Shown in pieces: positions 44,301-57,200 of a stretch of DNA of 64,000 nucleotides (position 1 is the first letter of the stretch; each line of letters opens with the position of its first letter). The translations under genes were made by a program, and so were the position numbers. Under the pieces are notes generated by a model. That model searched no databases, had not been told where the DNA came from, and saw only the letters and a program-made list of their open reading frames with translations. Origin of the DNA: Gavia stellata (taxonomy: Eukaryota > Chordata > Aves > Gaviiformes > Gaviidae); the NCBI RefSeq assembly GCF_030936135.1, contig NC_082603.1:35134329-35198328 (forward strand). Direction: 5' to 3'.

Positions 44301-44442
44301 GCGGCAACAGCCGACTTTCCTCCTCCCGCCCCACCGACCCGCTCCGAGGCAGCCCCGAAAACCAGAGCCCGCGGCCCCGGCCCGGCGTCCTCACCAGCTT
44401 GGTGGCGCGGTAGGGCCCCGGGGCGGCCGGGCGGCCCTCCAT
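29364..44442 (-). CDS. DEPDC1: DEPDC1, DEP domain-containing protein 1 (DEPDC1A)
   Basis: Cell-cycle-associated protein, highly expressed in proliferating cells; the human protein is reported as a partner of the repressor ZNF224. Twelve coding exons in transcript order: 44395-44442, 43261-43526, 42436-42586, 41118-41236, 40549-40679, 40175-40222, 35832-35972, 34458-35336, 33177-33349, 32026-32202, 31560-31745 and 29364-29504. They total 2,460 nt, 819 residues against 811 in human. The start [16 protein letters not shown] matches the human PGPYRATKL start. The DEP domain is mostly in exon 2 (about residues 17-105; [33 protein letters not shown]). A RhoGAP-like region spans exons 5-7 ([35 protein letters not shown]). 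Exon 8 (879 nt) encodes a low-complexity Ser-rich region, and the C-terminus ([29 protein letters not shown]) is conserved. Exon 8 is skippable in frame. Intron 6 holds a CR1 copy (36,596-37,500), intron 8 another (33,588-34,081), and intron 3 a 12-base poly-C run at 41,983-41,994. No nested gene was seen. Confidence 0.97.
33588..34081 (+). mobile_element. CR1 LINE 3' fragment, second subfamily (intron 8 of DEPDC1, antisense)
   Basis: Contains gacagggagctgctggagag, gggtggcagagcactggaac, ggttgtggagtctccttctc and the tail ggttggactaaatgatctcc ... ttctgtgattcc. Its body and tail differ from the other copies in the window, so it is a separate, probably older CR1 lineage. Confidence 0.93.
36596..37500 (+). 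mobile_element. CR1 LINE, longest copy, with remnant of ORF2 C-terminus (intron 6 of DEPDC1, antisense)
   Basis: About 0.9 kb. Conceptual translation in shifting frames gives the CR1 reverse-transcriptase C-terminal region, with blocks such as [35 protein letters not shown] and [20 protein letters not shown], followed by [20 protein letters not shown]. The frame changes at about 36,850-36,900 and again after 37,230, so it is dead. It ends ccttaatgattctgtgag. Confidence 0.95.
41983..41994. repeat. Poly-C homopolymer tract
   Basis: Twelve consecutive C in intron 3 of DEPDC1. It is prone to length error in sequencing and to replication slippage. Confidence 0.9.
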
Positions 44443-44720
44443 CTCGCTCGGCGCAGCCCCTCCGGCCACCGGGGCGGACACACCCACCCCAACGGCCGCA
44501 CCGCCGTTTGAATTCGCGGCGCGAGCCGCCCGCGGAAGCGGATTGGGCGAGCGGGGCGGGCACGTGCCGCCTCACGTGACGCAGGCGGTGGGGCGGGCGG
44601 CGGAGGCGGCGGCCTGAGGGGAAGGGCGGGTGTGTTGTCGGTCCCGGGGCCTCTGCCCTCCGAACGGGGAGATAAACGTCTCCCAGGCAGCGGCAGAGTA
44701 CTGCGGCATTCGTCAGCCCT
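44000..44720. promoter_or_regulatory. CpG-island promoter of DEPDC1
   Basis: A CpG-dense block that covers DEPDC1 coding exon 1 (44395-44442) and extends about 280 bases upstream. Upstream of the ATG, on the gene's strand, lie TTCAAA at 44507-44512 (a CHR-type TTTGAA in reverse), an inverted CCAAT box (ATTGG on plus at 44542-44546) 30 bases away, a GC box near 44,553, and two CACGTG boxes at 44561-44566 and 44573-44578. CCAAT about 30 bases from a CHR is typical of G2/M genes. The island could also fire in the plus direction. Confidence 0.75.
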
Positions 44721-47700
44721 TCGCAGGTGGACGTTTTAAGTCACCGCTTTCTCCCTGCGACACCGACTGACGCAAGCTGTCCCTCAGAGGGACGGGCCGC
44801 TTCCCCCCCCCCGGGTTTGGCCTTGCCAATGGCAGCAGCACTATCCCAAACTTGGGTTCGTCACCCACGGCGCAAAAAGGCAACTGCTACCCTGGTGTCG
44901 AGCTACCTGCTTTATTGGGAATCTGTGCGCAGTTAGGGTGCCAGGCAGCTAACGCAGCCAGCGCACCTCCTTGTCTTAATCACACAATTGATGAGCATAT
45001 TTTGTAATGATGGGTTGGAAAAATTGCTGGCTTTAACAACATAAAACTTATGCACATGCTCTAATTCACATATAATATAGAAGTGGGCTAGGATTTTTCT
45101 GTTCTAATCCGCTAAGTTCACCTCCGGATACTATTTGGCTCTCTATTTTGTTTTCCTAGAATTCATCCTTGTGTTAATCCTCATCATTGATTAGCAGAGA
45201 CCACTTCTAATATGTCTAATACCAGGTGCATTTATTACAAAATATTTCTTTTCATATTCTTTCCACTTATTTTTCCACCTTGTATTCTAGCTGTTCTATA
45301 ACAATGTCACAGCCTGCATGGGAGATGTTCAGGTGACAGCTGTATCCCTTGGCTGAGATACCTGCCTTCCCAGCAGGCATGGAGTAGCGGAGTGTGGTAG
45401 AAGCCACGTACAAGCACATACAACAGCCACAGGTCAGTCCTGAACAGAGGTTTAAAAGCTTGCATCTTCTCAGAAACTCACCTTGGTTATTTGTTAAGAT
45501 GAGGGAAAAAAGCTAACGTGTGTTACATGACTTAACTTGGTTTTTAGAGTGTTTTCACAGAGAGCACTTCAAGAGGCAGGTGTGGCTTATGCATTCCTTA
45601 GGTCCTGTGAGACGAGCACATACCTTACACACAACTGCCTGAACACATACACTAACTGCTTTCAGAAGCAAGCGCATTCTTTCAACTGCCCTGTCACATC
45701 CTGTGGATTTCCTACAGATACAGGTATAATAGAGGACCCCTCTCACCCCACCAAAAAAAAAAAAAACCAACCAAGAAAACCCCCTAACAAACATTCCAAT
45801 AGCATACCTTTTTTAGGCTGTTTTTTCCCCCCAAACATTCCCTTTCTCAGGACCTGTAGACCAAGCATACTTGTAACCTGGGACCTATAAATACCCCACA
45901 AGTGTTTTATCTCACTTTGATATAGCTATCCATTGCTCAGACATTTTAGGCTCATCACTTAAACTTCTTTTATAGTCAATAAAGACACACAAATACCTCA
46001 GACACTTTTATAAGAAGGGATAAAAACATCACTGCTGGGAGAAAACACACCAGCACATCAAGAGGATTTAAGCAGTAAGACCTAAAGCTGCAACGCAGGA
46101 AAAAAAGAACAGAACTAGAAAGCTAAAGCACAAAACCTGCAGCAACCTAGATAGTGCCACCCAATATGCCTAGGACTAGAGCAGTACTGAGGAAACCCAT
46201 TTCTCAGCCACATACCCTGCCAAGGGAGGGCTGGCTGTTCTGCTTTTATATGCTTAAGTAATGAGTAGCAGCAGCCAGTCAAAGCTGGCTCCTAGAAACT
46301 TCTGTGAGATCTGTGAGGTGTAGCACCTGCTGGTAAGCCAGCAGTTGTTGACTTAGTGAGTCAGTATAGCAAACAATTCAAAATTCAGTGAAGCTGTGTT
46401 ATTTCACTTACATTTTGCATCTGATTAGAAGATGATGTGGATCCTCTCACTATATTCAAAAACTTCACAGATGCTCTTCATCACTTACATATTTCAACAA
46501 CTCACCTCCTGTTTTCCTTTCTAACAAAATTGCTTGATGAGTGGTGGCCAAGATAGAAAGTGGTATTGATTTTTCCAGTGACCCAGGCTCTGAACCAGTT
46601 CAAAAGTATAAATCAATTTACTGATTATCTTCGGGAAATTTCCATGAGTAAAACCTGCAGAAAGTGATGACTACAACTGTTTCACTATGGATTACTTCCC
46701 ATACTCCCTCTCTCAGGTCATTTAAAAAAATATAATGCTTTATGTATTTGCATTCAACCCACTGCCTAGAGGTGATCTAATACATTTTGTAAAACTTTAT
46801 ATCTTAGATCAAGTAAAGAGATTTTAGGGATGTGTCTGGCAAATACAGTAAAAGTGATAACTGGAGTAGTCTGGGAAACATTACAGTCAATCTTCTTCAT
46901 ACTAGTGTAAGCAGTGTTATACTGTTGTAGCCTAGAGTGTTTTAATTAATTTCCTAGGAGACAAAAGCTAGAGTTCTTTCTGCTTTTACAATTCAATTTC
47001 AATTCTATTCTTGCTTGTAGGTTTCCCTACTGAAAGAAAAATGACTACACAGAGGCACGTGTTCTGTACTTTTATCACTACGCAGTTGTGAATAGATGCA
47101 ATCAACTGGAAATACAAGCAGTCTTTTAAAATGATTGGAGAGTACCTTCAGGTCACTAAAATTATTCTTAGAGCCAGTTTTATAGCTTTACAATGAGATT
47201 TCCTTATCTTTCAGCGTTTTTCTTTCCTTTATTCTCATTAGAGAATACTAAATACCTAGTGCATACCTGTACAAATACCAACCCAGCTTAGCTATAGGAG
47301 AGCATCAGTGTAACTCTTCACATACAAAGTTCTGCAAAACACATGAAGAAAAGTAATGGGAAAAGTAAAGCATTATTTTTTGTTTCTCCTTTGGGATTGT
47401 TTGATGTTGGTGTCTGCTACTAGAAACAGTAGAAGGTAAGATAAATAGAGATCAATAGAGTTCATTTAAAATATCAAGGTTATGTCTGTCCCTCTGGATT
47501 GTTTTTCACTGTGTGTGTTACTAAACAGAAGAGGAGTGCGCTGTATATGCTGTAGTCTTTGTTTTACTAGTTTTAGACATAGGAATAAAGCTAATTTGAA
47601 GTACTTAATATTGATCTCCTGATGTTTAGTGCAGCTGAATTAACATTCTTGCCCTTAAGTTCAAATAGAAGGTGACTTTAAAACATAAGGCAATAGATTG

Positions 47701-50700
47701 TGGAGGCTGCTAGTGATAACATAAGCTTTCTGTATTTGTCATTAAGGAATACAAATACGTATACATTTACAAATATGTATTCCACTTGGTTTGGGAGGAT
47801 GATGCCGTGAATGCGGTGCGCGTCCCCTTGGAAGTGTTGCAGTGACCGGAGCCTGGAGCCTTGGCAGGACTTGGCGTGCCAGCCCTGCACAGGCTGCACG
47901 CTTTGAGCTTCCAGTGAAAGAAAATTCAGTAGCCTGTGTCCAAACCAACACAGATACCAGGCCCCCATCCCGAAACAGACGCAACAGTTGACCCCGCAGG
48001 ACTTTTCTTTGGTCCCTGTGTTTATGACTTTACCACAGCTAAGTTTTGTTTTTAATCTCTGGTGAGGTAAAGCATATACGATTGTAATAGCAGCCATGAC
48101 AATACTGCTGCTGGGACAATTGGGAGCAGTGATGAAGAATCGAAGTCTTTGAATTTGCTGGTGTAAGCACAGTCAGCAGGAGAGCTAAGAGTGGGGCCCA
48201 GCGCAGTGTTTGTAAAGTGCTGTGAACATTTCAGAAGCATGCTTTGCTAATGCACTGCTGCTATTCTTTCATGCGCCTCTGTTTAAATTTTGATTTTAGG
48301 GTGATAGCTTCTGTATTTACAGTAGGTGAAACAAATTGCCTGGTATTTAGTGAAAGGAAACAAGAAGCATGAAAATGCGTAACAGTTGAAAGATACGTGT
48401 GTCCTTAATGCAAAGTTCTCATTGTGTCTGTCATTGAGAGAACAAGGTAAGAACTCAGCTGTTCACATTTCCAGATGAAACATTTAAGCAATTTTGTTTT
48501 TTTCCCCAAGAACATTATGCATCATTCTTTGAGGATATTAAACAGTGAGGGCTGGCTTTTTTTTTTTTTTTTTAATGTGTAGTGCAGACTTTATAAGAGC
48601 AACATATTATAGACAAAGAATCTAATCCAGGCAGAATGCGCCTGGGGGAAAAATCCACACTGAAGACAAACTGTGGCAATTACCATCATTTCATTACAAT
48701 AAATTTTTTCTTAGAAAAGCAATTGTGTGGAATTCACTAGCTTTCAGATAACAACATTTCAGCTGATTTGCTGCTTTCTGGAGGTGGAATGACTGTACTT
48801 TTACAGTGACAGTACAGACACTTTTCAGAAGGATTAGCATGGGAAGAATAGAGGAGAATGCCTGTGAAGGTTATAATAAAAATGTGCATGTGAGAATTTG
48901 AGAGAAAAGAATAATCTTGGTTTTTCTACTGCTGCTGAACTTTACCCCATGTAGAGTCAGTAGGTTGTACAAAAAGCCACTTAGAGGGGAGGTTTTATGC
49001 AGTAGTGTACAAAAACCAAACAAGTAGGATAAATCCTGCTCTTACTTGAGATCCCCTGCTCTACCCCTCAGTAACTCAGGATCCCCAAGCACTTTCCTCT
49101 CTCCCACAAACATTGAGGAATTCTGTGTACCATCACCCTCTAAACACAAGCAACCTGAGCACTGTATTATTTTCTTTCCTCTGAATGATGATGGATCAGC
49201 ATCCTGTTCTGCTTGTGCCTTGCAAATACTGAGAAATACCCTGCACCTGTTCTCACTAAATGTTCTCATCATCCAAGGCATTTACCTAGCTGCCTGCCTT
49301 CTTAATGAGTTAACAAGAGCCCCGTGAGCTGCTCAGGACTCTGCCCTTCATCCCCATCTTCTGCTAAATACAGTTTGGATCCCATCTGCGGAGGGGTGGG
49401 GTCACTTCCCCGCTGGTGGGTTGGTTGTCGGAAGTAATGCATGGTCTATAAAGCATAGCATCTGCTCTCAGACCTGCTTGAGGTGTTTCCTGATGGAGTT
49501 TTTCTAGCAGTGTGTCTGATTGTGGTCCCTGAGATTACTAAGCTATTGTGATACCAGGTAGGAAAATGTTACTCAGTTCCCTCATTAGTCTTAGTCCTGT
49601 TTCTCTAGCTCAAGGTTCTATATAGCTCTTCTGCAGTGGTTTGTGAAAATGTGCTGATGTTTTTTACAAGTAATAAAGAAAAACTTTGGAGTCTTTAATA
49701 ATATCAGTTTTTATGGACATATGATCCCTTAACCTTGTAGGAGTTCAATTTGTGTTTATATTATTTCTTCAAGAATGTAGATGCCTCTTAAAATAGCTCT
49801 GAATTTTGAACTGAATAAAAATGTTAAGAAGGCATGTTTGGAACACTGTTAATGTAGAAATAACAATCAATTAACAGCCATCTATTTGTTGTTATTAATT
49901 GTTATAGAAGAAAAAATCTATCAAGGGGATGAGAGAATTGTGTGTAACAGTATAGGTAGCTATAGCAGGAATAGTTGTAAGATGAGTGTTATACTACTAT
50001 AGGGTGATGTGACGGAGAGCCCTTTTGCAAGAGAAAACTAATGTAATGTTAAATATGTGCAAACAATTAAAATGTGTATGAAGTTGTGTGATCTTTGAAT
50101 TTTCAGAAATAGTGAGCTTAGAGCTCAGTTTATTTGGGTTAGTTTCAAAGTCTTGCAGAAATGTTTAATCTATAATTAACAACTAGTGCTTGCAACCATC
50201 TTAGACGAAGGCTGCAGCTTTAATGAAAACCTGCTTCATTTTTAATAGGCTACAAAGATATTGCATACAAAAATGACATAGCAGTATCTATTTCAGCTGC
50301 TATACCTGAGATTGTTAAGTATTGGTAACTAACTATGTATCTGAATTTTTAGCTGTAAATAAAGCCTTTGCATGTATAGACATGAGAAGTCCTGGCTTCA
50401 AACACACTTAATTAATACAGATGGTGTGAGGCTTGAGGTATTTTTGAACCAATCCTAAATTAAAGCCCTTTTGCTTTGCCTTTCATATATTATTTGTTGT
50501 CCTGTCAAAGGGTTTCTTATATACTGCATCATGATATGTTAAATAACTTGTGCTTTTTCTTCCCCAGTCATTTGGCTTAAGACTTAATTAAATAGTGGAT
50601 AAGTATAGGTCAGTCAAGGGATTCAGCTGAGTTTGCTTCTTGCTAGCTCAGGTGTGCAGGATGAGCACCAAAGCTGCTTGCTCACTCTGCTGTGTTGGTA

Positions 50701-53700
50701 GTATGTACTTCCTTGGTGTGGGATCCAGCCCATTCACTGAAGCACAGATCTATCTGGGTGCTCTCTTCCCTCCAGAGGAATTTCCTCCTGTTTGGGTATT
50801 TATCTTCCCTCTGAAAAGCATTTCTCAAATAATCTTGGTTACAGCTATAATAATTAAAAAAAATCCCTTGTTATTTGGATTTATGAAACTGTCAGCGCCT
50901 TTTGCTATTCTTGCTTATGCTAATCTATTACTCTTTGAAAATATGTGATGAAATGAAAAACTGGTGATACCTCAAATTATCCAACAACTTCATCTAGGAA
51001 GGCTGGACATCCTTTTACTTTCTGAGTAAAAGAAAACAGGTGAAAATAGAGGGAAAACAGCTAATTACATGGGTTTTTAATCAGCTTTTTTCTGGAAAGG
51101 GAGTAAGGATGAGTAGAGAATTGTAGCTCCTTATAAAGTGAAGAAAGGAAGGAAACAATGCAGAGTCCTGCTGCTCAAATGGGCTGACCCCATACATCAG
51201 TACGGTGCGGGGGCTGCTAGCTAGGCAGCCTCCCAGCACAGGGGAGGTGGCCTCATTCATATGGCAAGCTGTAGTTAAGGGGTGATGCTATAAAGTGATA
51301 ATCGGTGCTGTTTCAATTCACCAAGGCCTCTTTCTATGGAATTTATTTTTAAGCTCATCTTATAATTTCTATTGATCCAATATCATGTGTGTCTGTGTAA
51401 TTTGGTTTTGGCTTTGCTTAGTGGAAATGTACTCCTGATGAAACAATATTATTTCAACTCTAACTTTTTAAAAGATAGTTTTAATTGTATGCTACTTTAC
51501 TGATAACTTTCGGTGCAGTTACGTTTATATGGCACTGAATCTGTAATAATCCATTGGCACATGCTTCTCTAATGGCTTTGTGCAAATCTTGTGACTCCTG
51601 TATTGTGTGACATCCACTCTTGAGATGATTTTTAGAAGGCCGGGTGGGAAGGTGCAAACTGTAGCTTCCTTTTGGGTGTAACAGCAAATGGAAGTTTGCC
51701 CTGATAACTTAATATCTGTACTTAGTATGCTAAGAATTCTGATCTATGGTGTTTCTCTGGAAAAACGCAGAATTTGCCTTCAATGTGTCTATTTGTTCAC
51801 ATGGTTTTTATTGAACTCGATTGAATTACTCCTGTACTTTAAAAGAAAACTGATTTGCTGACTCTGCTACATACTTTTAAATAGCAGTTATTTCAGATAT
51901 AGGCATTTTCTCCCTGGTTTCCTTGTCCACCAAACTATTTAATTAAAAAAAAAAACAAAACCCCAAACCAACTACATGCTGTTTGAGTGAAGTTGGTCTG
52001 AAAAACAATCCTTTTATGCAGTTGCTTACAATTTGTTGCTTTTCATATGTGAGCTGCATCACAGCTGTGCCCAGTTTTTCTCACAAATTAGTTCATCAGA
52101 TCTATTATTCTACAAATGTGTAGCAGCTGTTGCTCAAATCTAGCCTGATTGCACATGCCCTCTGCAGTTTTACTCAATTGGTTTACTCCAAACACTCTGT
52201 TACTAAATCATTCATTTGGTCGTAACCATCTGTACAAAGTATACATTAAAATGCTTCATAGTCTGGCAATTTGGAAGCCAGTTGCTCAAAAGATCAAAGG
52301 ATGGGATCACATATGGAGTATGGTTGACTTACCATATGTATTCATGACTCCTGGCTGTTAGGAAAAGGCAGGTACTTATATCACAAGGGGAGAATGCTCA
52401 GACTATAGTTTTCATTGTGATGGTATTTGGAAGCAGTGGGGAACCATGAATATCGTACATGTTTTCAGGCATTCATCTCGATGATTCTTGGTGCTTCACT
52501 CATTCCCCCCAAGTCTCTGAAATGCAGATGTTCCTTGAGTGGAAGGTGGCAGCTGTCAGGCATGTTAAACAGCAGTCGGGAAAAGGGGATGTTGGCAGAA
52601 ACCAAGGAAGAAACTGTCTTGATCACTAGAAATATAACTAAATATTTACAAAGATTTTTCAGGATTTTCCTAGATCTCCTGGAGTGTCTAAAGGACTCCA
52701 GCACAAAGTGAGTAGCTTTTGCAAGCACACAGCCTTAAGGTTGTTACTGCTGGCCTTAGTTGTGCTGCTTCCATCATCTGAGGCTGTGCTGTTTTAATTA
52801 AAAATTTGAAATACAGTTATCTCTTGACCTAGTAAAAAGACTCGGAAGATCCAAACAGCTTGAAAAAGCCAATAAGAGAACATATCAAGAAAATACAAAG
52901 CACAAATTGTTCTTGCGAATAGCCCGTGGTCTTTTCAAATACTACAGATTTCTGTGGAGATGTTTGGGAAGTTCATGCATGAGATAGGAAATCACTAGGA
53001 TTTACTGCCTGGTTAGTCTCCTGGATCAAAGCACATCGGGATATGTTTCACACTGGTGAGTAATCACTAGGCCTGAGATGAGGTAAATGTACATTTTAGC
53101 ATATGAGGGCTCAAGGAGTTGCATGCAGGCAGCTTTGCTGTGAGCTCTGGCTGGAGGGGAGATATGTGCCTGGACAGACAGACGGTCCTCTGTTGGGGAG
53201 GGGAAATTGCAGTGCTGGGACCCCCTGGAGTAGGTGGAGCTCCTTGGAAGCTGACCCAGAGCAAGCCTTCTGCCTGGGACTGCTGCAGCTAGGAAAGCTC
53301 ATTTCCTAATTACTGTGTGTGAGTTGTTGTTTCCATCCTGTTCAGAGAATGCTTTATTGTAATTTGAAGCAAAGCTTTGAAAAGAGCCTGTTTCTACCCA
53401 GCTTCTTGGAAGAATGTGGTCAATATTAAAACCAACTGGTGAACTGTAGGGCCACAGTCTATCCCTGCTCCAACCTTAAAATTCCACTGGTGGCTGGTTG
53501 ATAGTGTATGTTCCCCATTTCCCCCAAAGGTACGGGTGTAGCTTTGTATGGTAGCTGTAGTCTTGTATCTGTTAATACCTGAAAAATGTAATGAGGTTTG
53601 GGGATGACTGCAATGTAGTCTAGAAAGTCAAAGCAGACAGGTAATCCATGACTCTGGGTTTAAAGTATGATGACCTGTACTGCACAGGGAGAAAATAGAA

Positions 53701-54143
53701 GTCTGTATATATCCATATGAAACCTTGCTTGCTTCAAGTGTATTCGGGAACCTGCTGTAGGATGTCTGATTAATTAAAAAGAAAATGGAGCAAGCCCTTG
53801 CTATTCTGGATTCAAGGACTGCTTTTCTTGGTCACGTTTTTGTGATATGGTTGATTTCTGCCACACGGTGGTGGTGTTGCTTTTTTCTTAATCCGGAAAA
53901 GTTGTTCCTAAGACCAGCTGGAGCAATGAAAACGGCTTTATTTGTTAAATGCAACATAATGATAACATGTTGATTTTTAATAATGTTCGTGCAGTTTTCT
54001 TGTTACTTTTGCAGCCGGGATGTAATAGTACTTTGTTGCCAATATACGACAGATCCATTGTACAGTAGCAAGGCTATTATTGCCAGCTTCCCATCCTTTG
54101 TGTCTAGTATTTTCACTGTATTTGGTGGTCTATTGCTACTTTG
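44721..54143. other. Intergenic spacer upstream of DEPDC1, no gene seen
   Basis: AT-rich with scattered homopolymers (17 T at 48,557-48,573). Open frames of up to about 140 codons (for example minus 47,678-48,097) show no recognised domain and no exon context. No RNA gene was recognised. Confidence 0.5.
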
Positions 54144-54246
54144 TGGGAGGCATTGTGGGACATGGTTTAGTGGGCATGGTGGTGTTAGTTGATGGTTGGA
54201 CTTGATGATCTGACAGGTCTTTTCCAACCTTAGTGATTCTGTGATT
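54144..54246 (+). mobile_element. Short CR1 LINE 3' tail
   Basis: About 100 bases: gggacatggtttagtgggca, then ttggacttgatgatctgaca, and gattctgtgatt. It is a heavily 5'-truncated copy of the same subfamily as the 1,644 and 37,500 copies. Confidence 0.88.
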
Positions 54247-57200
54247 TGTCCCCATAGGGGAAAAAGAGATGAGCCCGTCTTTTTTTTCAAAGGTAACTTA
54301 TGATCACTTTGAGTCATTAGGCATAGTTTTATAAAATTAAAGTTTTTGCTTGTAAAAAGGTGGTTTAAGCATCATGTTATGAGGAACGTATTAGTTCAAA
54401 TTCCTGTTGGCACAGGCTGAAATCTGCAAAGATATCTTACTTGGCAGCCTGGTAACAGTCTTGCTCAGGGAGAGTGATTCATGCAGTGATGCTCAGTAGC
54501 AGACAGAGGTAGTAGTAGCTGCTGAGTGTGGTCTCTGAGCTCCTGAAGTAGGCTGATATGGTCCAGATCTCCTTGGCCAAATATCTTGCAGGCCCTGTAA
54601 GGATATGAAAGCCTTCCTGAAAGTGTGGGAAGTAGCCAAAGATGACTATGAGGAAAAAGAGGTAATTGAAAAGTCTTTGAAATCCAGAAGTCCTTAGCTG
54701 TCTGTGTTTACAGGCTGGGATTTAGAGCAGGAGCTCAAGTAGGAATTCAGATTTTTAAAAACGCTTGATTCTAGTCACTTTTACAGTTTTTTCCACTGAC
54801 GTGGCATGTGCTCTTCCATCCCTTGTTAGTCTTGCTCTGAAAGCTTCCTGTGTGCTGTAGCTTAGTGGTAAGAGCAGGTGCCACCTCTAGTTGGGTTTCT
54901 CATGAACACTGTAAAACTGTTGACCTTGAAATAATCCTCTGATTTTTGTCCTACTTGAAAACAGAGTACCCCCTTGGGCAAAAGGAGGAAGCAATAGCCA
55001 CAATGACAGCCCTTGCCTGCTTCTGTCCCCTCCCTGGTTCTCTGGTCCCCTCCCTTGCCTCTTGGCAAGGAGAATGGGTGGCCAGGCATGTTGAGACCAT
55101 GTGGAGGGAGTCCCGGAGCATCTGCGCAAGTAGCTGCCTGGGCTGGCAGCACTGGCAGAAGATAAGGGACAATACAAAAAGTCTATTCTGTAGCAACCAG
55201 CTCTGTTCATCTCCTTCCTCTGTGATTTTGGTGTCCCTATTACTATATTTCTTCCTGATCCGTAGGTGATGTATATGCAGAAAGCTTCCAGAAGGTAGAC
55301 CTCATTTATGTGAGTATTTTTTGAGGGTTAGTGCAGAAAAAATGAAATCTCCTAAATAAAAGGAAACCACTTGAAAATCACCATGATTTGATTAGGAACA
55401 ACAGGCTCTAAGAAAAATCCTGGCAGGAAGATGGTAGGAACAAATTGGCCATGTGAAACAAGGACAGGATTAATGCGCTGAGGAAGTGAGAGGCTTGATA
55501 GATATTCACACAATTAACATGCTGGTACCCCTGCTTCTGACAAGAGAGAGGGCTGCTGTTGAGGCCTTTGCTGCTGTCCCTCCCTTGCCTCATTGCCCCA
55601 AGGAAGCTGTTCACTTGTGCTTTAATTACATTGCCTAATGATTCTGATCTTCATAGCATATGTGCTAGTTCTTGTAAAGCTAAAATAAAGCACTGTGCAG
55701 TTGATGATACTGCTTGTCATGTGTACTCTGTTGCATTAATATGAAAGTTCATTTCAATATGCATTCAAAAAGAAGGCATTTTTGTAACTGTTCCCTCTTT
55801 GGGGTCAGGGACAGCATTATCCTCACTGTGCAGGCTCTAGCACTGACAGTACTTTTTCATGAGCATTCTGTCAATGCAACTCTTGCATACTTGCCACAGA
55901 CTCATAGCAACGCTGCGGTGTAATTTGCTATGAGTGGGGTTTGAATTAGTTGCATGGAGTTAAACTTTTCAAATTTTTGTCCTTAATTTGCTTGTAAGCT
56001 ATGGACAAAAATATCAGTCTTTAATTTTTTTCTAGGTCACTGTACACTATTATCAGCTGGTATCCTTTATATCAGATTACAACTACTCAGTTTCTAGCCA
56101 ATGATTTTTTAAAATATTCACTGACTCAAAAAGGGGAGATGCTATTCTAAAATTGTTGGAGCTTGTTGTTAAAAATGACCTTCATGCAATAGTAGGTTAT
56201 TTTGTTTAAATAGAAGGCTAAATATAAGTTCTCCATTTCAGCAGAGCAGATTTTGATAGACCGAAAGAATTGCTTGACCATTAACTGAGCTGATGAGCTT
56301 GAGAATGTGAAGACATTCTAGGACTGCTCCAGGTTTAGTGCCAGCTGTTGGGGCGGCTGAGAAGAGAGGATGAAGGACTTGGCCCTATCTGTGTGAATAA
56401 TTGGTTTAGGAAGACTCCTGTGAGTTACCAGAGCGCCTAGGAAGGATGAAGGAGGACAAATCTGCAAAGAGATCAACATGATGGAGCTGGGAACTGCTCC
56501 AGAGGACAGCAGGGAACTTGTAGTAGTCTCACGTTGGACCCCATTTGATAGTGTACCCTAATAAATACAAACCTTTGTGTCCATTTCTGAAGTCTGGCTC
56601 TTCTCACCTTAGGCATATGCCTCAAGTGTAACTTTCCTTCAAAATTCTGTTGTTCTAATCTCTTTGTCTAGCCAGTCTGAGATATTCATGCCTTGGCTTC
56701 TCCTCAGCTTCTGTTTCTGGCCTGGTGAGTATTTGAGCAGTAGAACAGTCCAACAGGAATGACTTGGAGACATCCTGTCCAGAATAGTTAGTAGTGTAGA
56801 GATTCTAGTAGATGGAGGTTATGTCCTTGTCCACCTAGGAGCTCTCATCTGTCTTGTACAAGTGCCTGAACTCCAGGTTAAATGCTGCTTTAGGAGAGTG
56901 AAGTTTTTCCCTCTGGGCTTGTATTTAAAAATTATAGGCACTCTCTTTTCCATGTGAAGTAGAATGTTTGCTATTTCATCACTGTTCCCATTTTCTGATG
57001 GACCTCTTTCTTAAAAAGACCCAGTCTCTAGTGTTGAGCAATCTCTGTAACAGGAAATACAACCAGCCCCATCTGTAATTAGCTCAGTACCTGTTCTTGT
57101 CAGCCCATTTCCCCCTCCACCCCTGATAACGCACTTCCAACCACTCTAATTTTAGATGAAATACACGTATGCAGATCAGCAATGCCAGAAGTGGTATAGT

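Noticed and set aside
44065-44575. Open frames on both strands in the DEPDC1 CpG island
   Set aside because: GC-rich frames with no conservation; the minus-strand frame upstream of MEGRP is an in-frame extension into the 5'UTR, not matched by the human start.
47678-48097. 139-codon minus-strand frame in the distal spacer
   Set aside because: No domain, no exon boundaries, no neighbours; treated as chance.
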